Assembly (NCBI GenBank): GCA_902806395.1
Contig: CADCWH010000012.1
Location: 1 to 8,803, forward strand
Direction of reading: 5' to 3'
Length of the DNA: 8,803 bases
DNA from: an uncultured Thermomicrobiales bacterium
Lineage (GTDB): Bacteria; Chloroflexota; Chloroflexia; Thermomicrobiales; UBA6265
A program made the position numbers and the translations under genes. Of the stretch, positions 6,767 through 8,803 are shown in pieces; the first letter of the stretch is position 1, and every line of letters starts with the position of its first letter. The notes beneath the pieces are model-generated. The model did not search any database. It was not told the DNA's origin and was given only the letters and a program-made list of their open reading frames with translations.

Positions 6767-7420
6767 TCAGACGGTAACCAGGGGACGGAGGACCGCGACC
6801 ATGCGGTCGGAAATGCCCTCCACGTCTGCCAGTTCGTCGATCGACGAGAAACGCCCGACCTGGTCACGGTAGGCGATGATCCGATCCGCCAGCACCGCGC
6901 CGATCTCCGGGAGGGCCTCCAGTTCCTCGGCCGTCGCCTGATTAAGGTCGAGCGGGGCGTCGGTCGAGGCGACGGTCGATGGCGCCGGCGTCGGTCGCGG
7001 CACGATCGTCCTCTCTGCACCCAGATCGGTCTCGTCGGCACTCGTGGTCGGGGGTGGACCTCCTTCGTCCGTGATCGCTCCCGTAACCGGGGCACCATCC
7101 CCTGGCCGGGTCGGGACGACGACCCGGTCACCGTCACTGAGTCGCTGTGCCTGGTTGACCGTCGTCAGATCGGCTCCGGCCAACGCTCCGCCAGCCGCGA
7201 CGATGGCGTCCCCCCAGCGGGCTTCCGCCGGCAAGCGCACCACGCCCGGCGAAGCCACCGCCCCGGCCACCGCCACGATGATCTCGGTATCGACCAACGG
7301 GTCGCGGATCACGATCGGGGGTGCGTCCCCGAGATCCATCTGCCGAAACAATGCTAGGGTCAACACGACCCCGCCTAATACGGCGAGGAGCGACGCCAAT
7401 ATCGTGACCCGACTCGCCAT
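6767..7420 (-). CDS. comEA: ComEA-family DNA-binding competence protein (SLBB plus helix-hairpin-helix)
   Basis: ComEA binds incoming double-stranded DNA at the outer face of the membrane and passes it to ComEC. The 217-residue product has an N-terminal membrane anchor (about 5-25, 'VTILASLLAVLGGVVLTLAL'). An SLBB domain follows (~45-105, 'VAVAGAVASPGVVRLP' and 'LSDGDRVVVPT'), then a Pro/Thr-rich linker (~106-155). The C-terminal ComEA-type helix-hairpin-helix pair (~156-217) reads 'LDLNQATAEELEALPEIG' and 'FSSIDELADVEGI'. This architecture is the standard Gram-positive/Chloroflexi type. I chose ATG 7420 because the anchor follows at once and GGGGGGAGGGGGG precedes it; ATG 7510 would add 30 Gly/Arg-rich residues before the anchor. 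It is the first gene of a comEA-comEC pair and divergent from mfd. Confidence 0.9.
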   Translation of the reverse strand: MASRVTILASLLAVLGGVVLTLALFRQMDLGDAPPIVIRDPLVDTEIIVAVAGAVASPGVVRLPAEARWGDAIVAAGGALAGADLTTVNQAQRLSDGDRVVVPTRPGDGAPVTGAITDEGGPPPTTSADETDLGAERTIVPRPTPAPSTVASTDAPLDLNQATAEELEALPEIGAVLADRIIAYRDQVGRFSSIDELADVEGISDRMVAVLRPLVTV

Positions 7421-7433
7421 CCCCCCTCCCCCC
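7421..7433 (-). promoter_or_regulatory. G6-A-G6 tract as comEA ribosome binding site
   Basis: On the minus strand GGGGGGAGGGGGG directly abuts ATG 7420. The central GGGAGG can act as Shine-Dalgarno with about 4 bases to the start. The two six-base G runs could slip and change the spacing. The signal supports this start over ATG 7510, which has no comparable site. Confidence 0.5.
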
Positions 7434-7596
7434 GAATCGGCACGGTGGCGCCAAAGGAATCGGTCCGGTGATCCTCCACTCGGCGGCCCGTTACCGCGTC
7501 CCTTGCCCATGAAGACTTCACGCCGATGGACGAGCGGCGTATCTTCGCGGAACGTCGCGCGGCGATCAAGGATCGGGCCGGGCAGCCGAACGAGCG

Positions 7597-7605
7597 TGCT
7601 AGACT
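7597..7605 (+). promoter_or_regulatory. Candidate extended -10 promoter of mfd
   Basis: TG-C-TAGACT matches the extended -10 pattern TGnTATAAT, with four of six hexamer positions. No -35 is recognisable, as is usual for extended -10 promoters. Start near 7612 would give a leader of about 100 bases that holds two strong hairpins. Assignment rests on this match and position alone. Confidence 0.35.
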
Positions 7606-7619
7606 GGAGCTTCGAGGGA

Positions 7620-7648
7620 GCCGCGAACGGCGTTCGCGGCCGTTCGCG
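7620..7648 (+). repeat. Leader hairpin with three copies of CGTTCGCG upstream of mfd
   Basis: GCCGCGAAC (7620-7628), loop GGC and GTTCGCGGC (7632-7640) form a perfect 9-bp stem. The octamer CGTTCGCG occurs inverted at 7622-7629 and direct at 7631-7638 and 7641-7648, the last two spaced by exactly 10 bases, one helical turn. It could be a protein binding site or an RNA hairpin in the mfd leader. It resembles but does not match the SOS box GAAC-N4-GTTC, having only three central bases. Confidence 0.5.
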
Positions 7649-7684
7649 TTGCCCGGCACGTCCCAGTGCCCCGTCCGAGACCGT

Positions 7685-7712
7685 GGCCGCCTCCGGCCGG
7701 TCGGAGGTCGCC
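7685..7712 (+). promoter_or_regulatory. Hairpin sequestering the mfd Shine-Dalgarno
   Basis: CCTCCG (7690-7695), loop GCCGGT (7696-7701) and CGGAGG (7702-7707) pair perfectly. G7689-T7708 adds a wobble, and after one C-C mismatch GGC (7685-7687) pairs with GCC (7710-7712). The ribosome site GGAGGT (7703-7708), 5 bases before GTG 7714, is entirely inside the stem. This would limit translation of mfd unless opened. Confidence 0.5.
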
Positions 7713-7713
7713 C

Positions 7714-8803
7714 GTGTCCCTGACGCACATCACGCCGCTGGTCACCGAAGCCGCCGCCGTCCGTGCACTGGCCGCTGAACTGGCTACCGGAGCGTCCCGG
7801 CAGGTCTCGGGCGTGCCCGCCGCCGCCCGACCCGCCCTGGTGGCAGCGCTGCGCGGAGTCCACCGGGGACCGATCTTGGTCATCGCCTCCCGAGAAGACC
7901 GCGCCGCCGACCTCGCCGCCACCGTCCGGCCCTGGTTGGCTGAGTCCGTCCCGGTGTTGGACTGGCCTGCCCCTGAGGCGTTTCCCTACGAACCGCTGCC
8001 GCTCGACCGAGTGATCAGCGCCCGGCGGATCGCCCTGCTTGACCGGATCGGCGACGGTGGCGACCCCGTTGTGGTCGTGACCTCGGTCCCCGCCCTCGCC
8101 CGCCCGGTCATGTCTCCTGAGGACCTGGCGACGCACCGACGGAACCTGAGCGTGGGTGATCGGATCGGCCCGGACGATCTCCGACGGTGGCTCGTTGAAC
8201 TCGGATATGAGCCGACCGCACTGGTCCAGGAGCCCGGTACCTTTGCCCGCCGCGGCAGCATCCTGGACCTCTACCCGGCCGGGTCGCCCTTTCCGGTGCG
8301 GCTTGACTTCTTCGGCGACGATCTCGAGACGATCCGATCATTCGACCCGGGCACCCAGCGCTCGCTCGCTCGCCTCAACAGCGTCCGGCTCCTGCCCACG
8401 ACCGAACTGCCACTCTGGCGCCTGCCGGAGGCTACGGCCGCCATCCGGACATTGGACGCTGGCGGTCTCCGGCCGGAAGTCCGGAACGAGTGGGACCGGG
8501 CCCTGACGGCCATGGCGACGGGAGGCACCCCACCGTTCCTCCAGACCCTGCTCGGGTTCTTGCCAGGGATGGTCAGCTTGCTCGATCACCTGCCGCCGAC
8601 GACCCTGGTAATCCTCGACGAACCGGGTGCCATCGCCTTCTCGGCCGACCAGACCGCGTCCCGGGCCGCCGAACACCTCGCGTCCGCTCTGCAGAATGGT
8701 GAGCTTCCCGCCAACATCCCCTACCCAGGAGTGCCGTGGGACACCCTCCGGGATCAGGTCGCCGCCCGTCAACGCCTCGCCCTCGGGGAATCCGCCACGA
8801 CCG
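7714..8803 (+). CDS. mfd: Transcription-repair coupling factor Mfd, N-terminal part
   Basis: Mfd removes RNA polymerase stalled at DNA lesions and recruits UvrA. The first 363 residues are present; the gene runs off the window and the full protein should be about 1,100-1,200 residues. These residues cover the UvrB-like domains 1a/2/1b: 'GPILVIASREDRAADLAATV' (about 50-69), 'PAPEAFPYEPLPLDRVISARR' region (about 87-108, key residues P-Y-E and R-R), 'VVVVTSVPALARPV' (about 119-132), and the very characteristic 'FARRGSILDLYPAGS' with 'PVRLDFFGDDLETIRSFDP' (about 178-212). No functional Walker A is seen here, as expected for this part of Mfd. The UvrA-binding, RNAP-interaction and helicase domains lie beyond the window. 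GTG 7714 is chosen for GGAGGT at 7703-7708. It is divergent from comEA. Confidence 0.95.
   Translation, partial: MSLTHITPLVTEAAAVRALAAELATGASRQVSGVPAAARPALVAALRGVHRGPILVIASREDRAADLAATVRPWLAESVPVLDWPAPEAFPYEPLPLDRVISARRIALLDRIGDGGDPVVVVTSVPALARPVMSPEDLATHRRNLSVGDRIGPDDLRRWLVELGYEPTALVQEPGTFARRGSILDLYPAGSPFPVRLDFFGDDLETIRSFDPGTQRSLARLNSVRLLPTTELPLWRLPEATAAIRTLDAGGLRPEVRNEWDRALTAMATGGTPPFLQTLLGFLPGMVSLLDHLPPTTLVILDEPGAIAFSADQTASRAAEHLASALQNGELPANIPYPGVPWDTLRDQVAARQRLALGESATT

Noticed and set aside
7421..7510. Longer ComEA starting at ATG 7510
   Set aside because: The extra 30 residues are Gly/Arg-rich and precede the membrane anchor, and the ribosome site favours 7420.
7620..7640. LexA/SOS box before mfd
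   Set aside because: GAAC and GTTC halves are present but separated by three bases, whereas the known box needs four.
7526..7723. A 65-codon plus-strand open frame overlapping the start of mfd
   Set aside because: It has no ribosome site, an Arg-rich low-complexity translation and no recognisable domain, and it crosses the mfd start and both leader hairpins.
1..8803. CRISPR arrays, insertion sequences, phage or defence genes
   Set aside because: No regularly spaced repeats, transposase or nuclease signatures were seen on either strand.

Overview
The window is very GC-rich, and long open frames on the non-coding strands are a by-product of that. Its genes are mostly core bacterial ones: L11 methyltransferase, a sugar nucleotidyltransferase, tRNA-Glu, ComEA/ComEC and Mfd. 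Gene content and protein style suggest a high-GC bacterium, possibly Chloroflexota (Thermomicrobia-like): a nucleotidyltransferase with a beta-helix tail and a 'DCGN' motif, a DUF512 protein, and several GTG starts. The taxonomic call is an inference and is weak.

Layout. (1) 1-306, plus strand: the C-terminal end of a family-2 glycosyltransferase. It runs convergently into the next block across a gap with a perfect GNRA-loop hairpin (363-382). (2) 4348 down to 496, minus strand: a probable operon of nucleotidyltransferase, prmA, DUF512 radical-SAM-like protein with PDZ domain, and DUF167/YggU protein. Stop/start overlaps of the GTGA type occur at one junction and possibly at a second. A nested palindrome next to a -10-like hexamer lies upstream. 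(3) 5209 down to 4569, minus strand: a clear sigma70-type promoter drives tRNA-Glu(UUC). Right behind the tRNA is a DUF985-family cupin gene interrupted by one in-frame TAA where the family usually has Tyr. (4) 7420 down to 5256, minus strand: comEA and comEC, the DNA-uptake channel pair. ComEC has no C-terminal metallo-beta-lactamase-like domain. (5) 7714 to the end, plus strand: the N-terminal third of mfd, divergent from comEA.

The most interesting items are regulatory or structural. The mfd Shine-Dalgarno sits inside a strong predicted hairpin, and an upstream leader hairpin is made of three copies of one octamer. The DUF985 gene has a single clean nonsense codon. The DUF512 protein has an apparent in-frame insert whose DNA is unusually palindromic. 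ComEC is short. I found no CRISPR array, transposase, phage gene, defence system or biosynthetic cluster, and see no convincing wholly new system.
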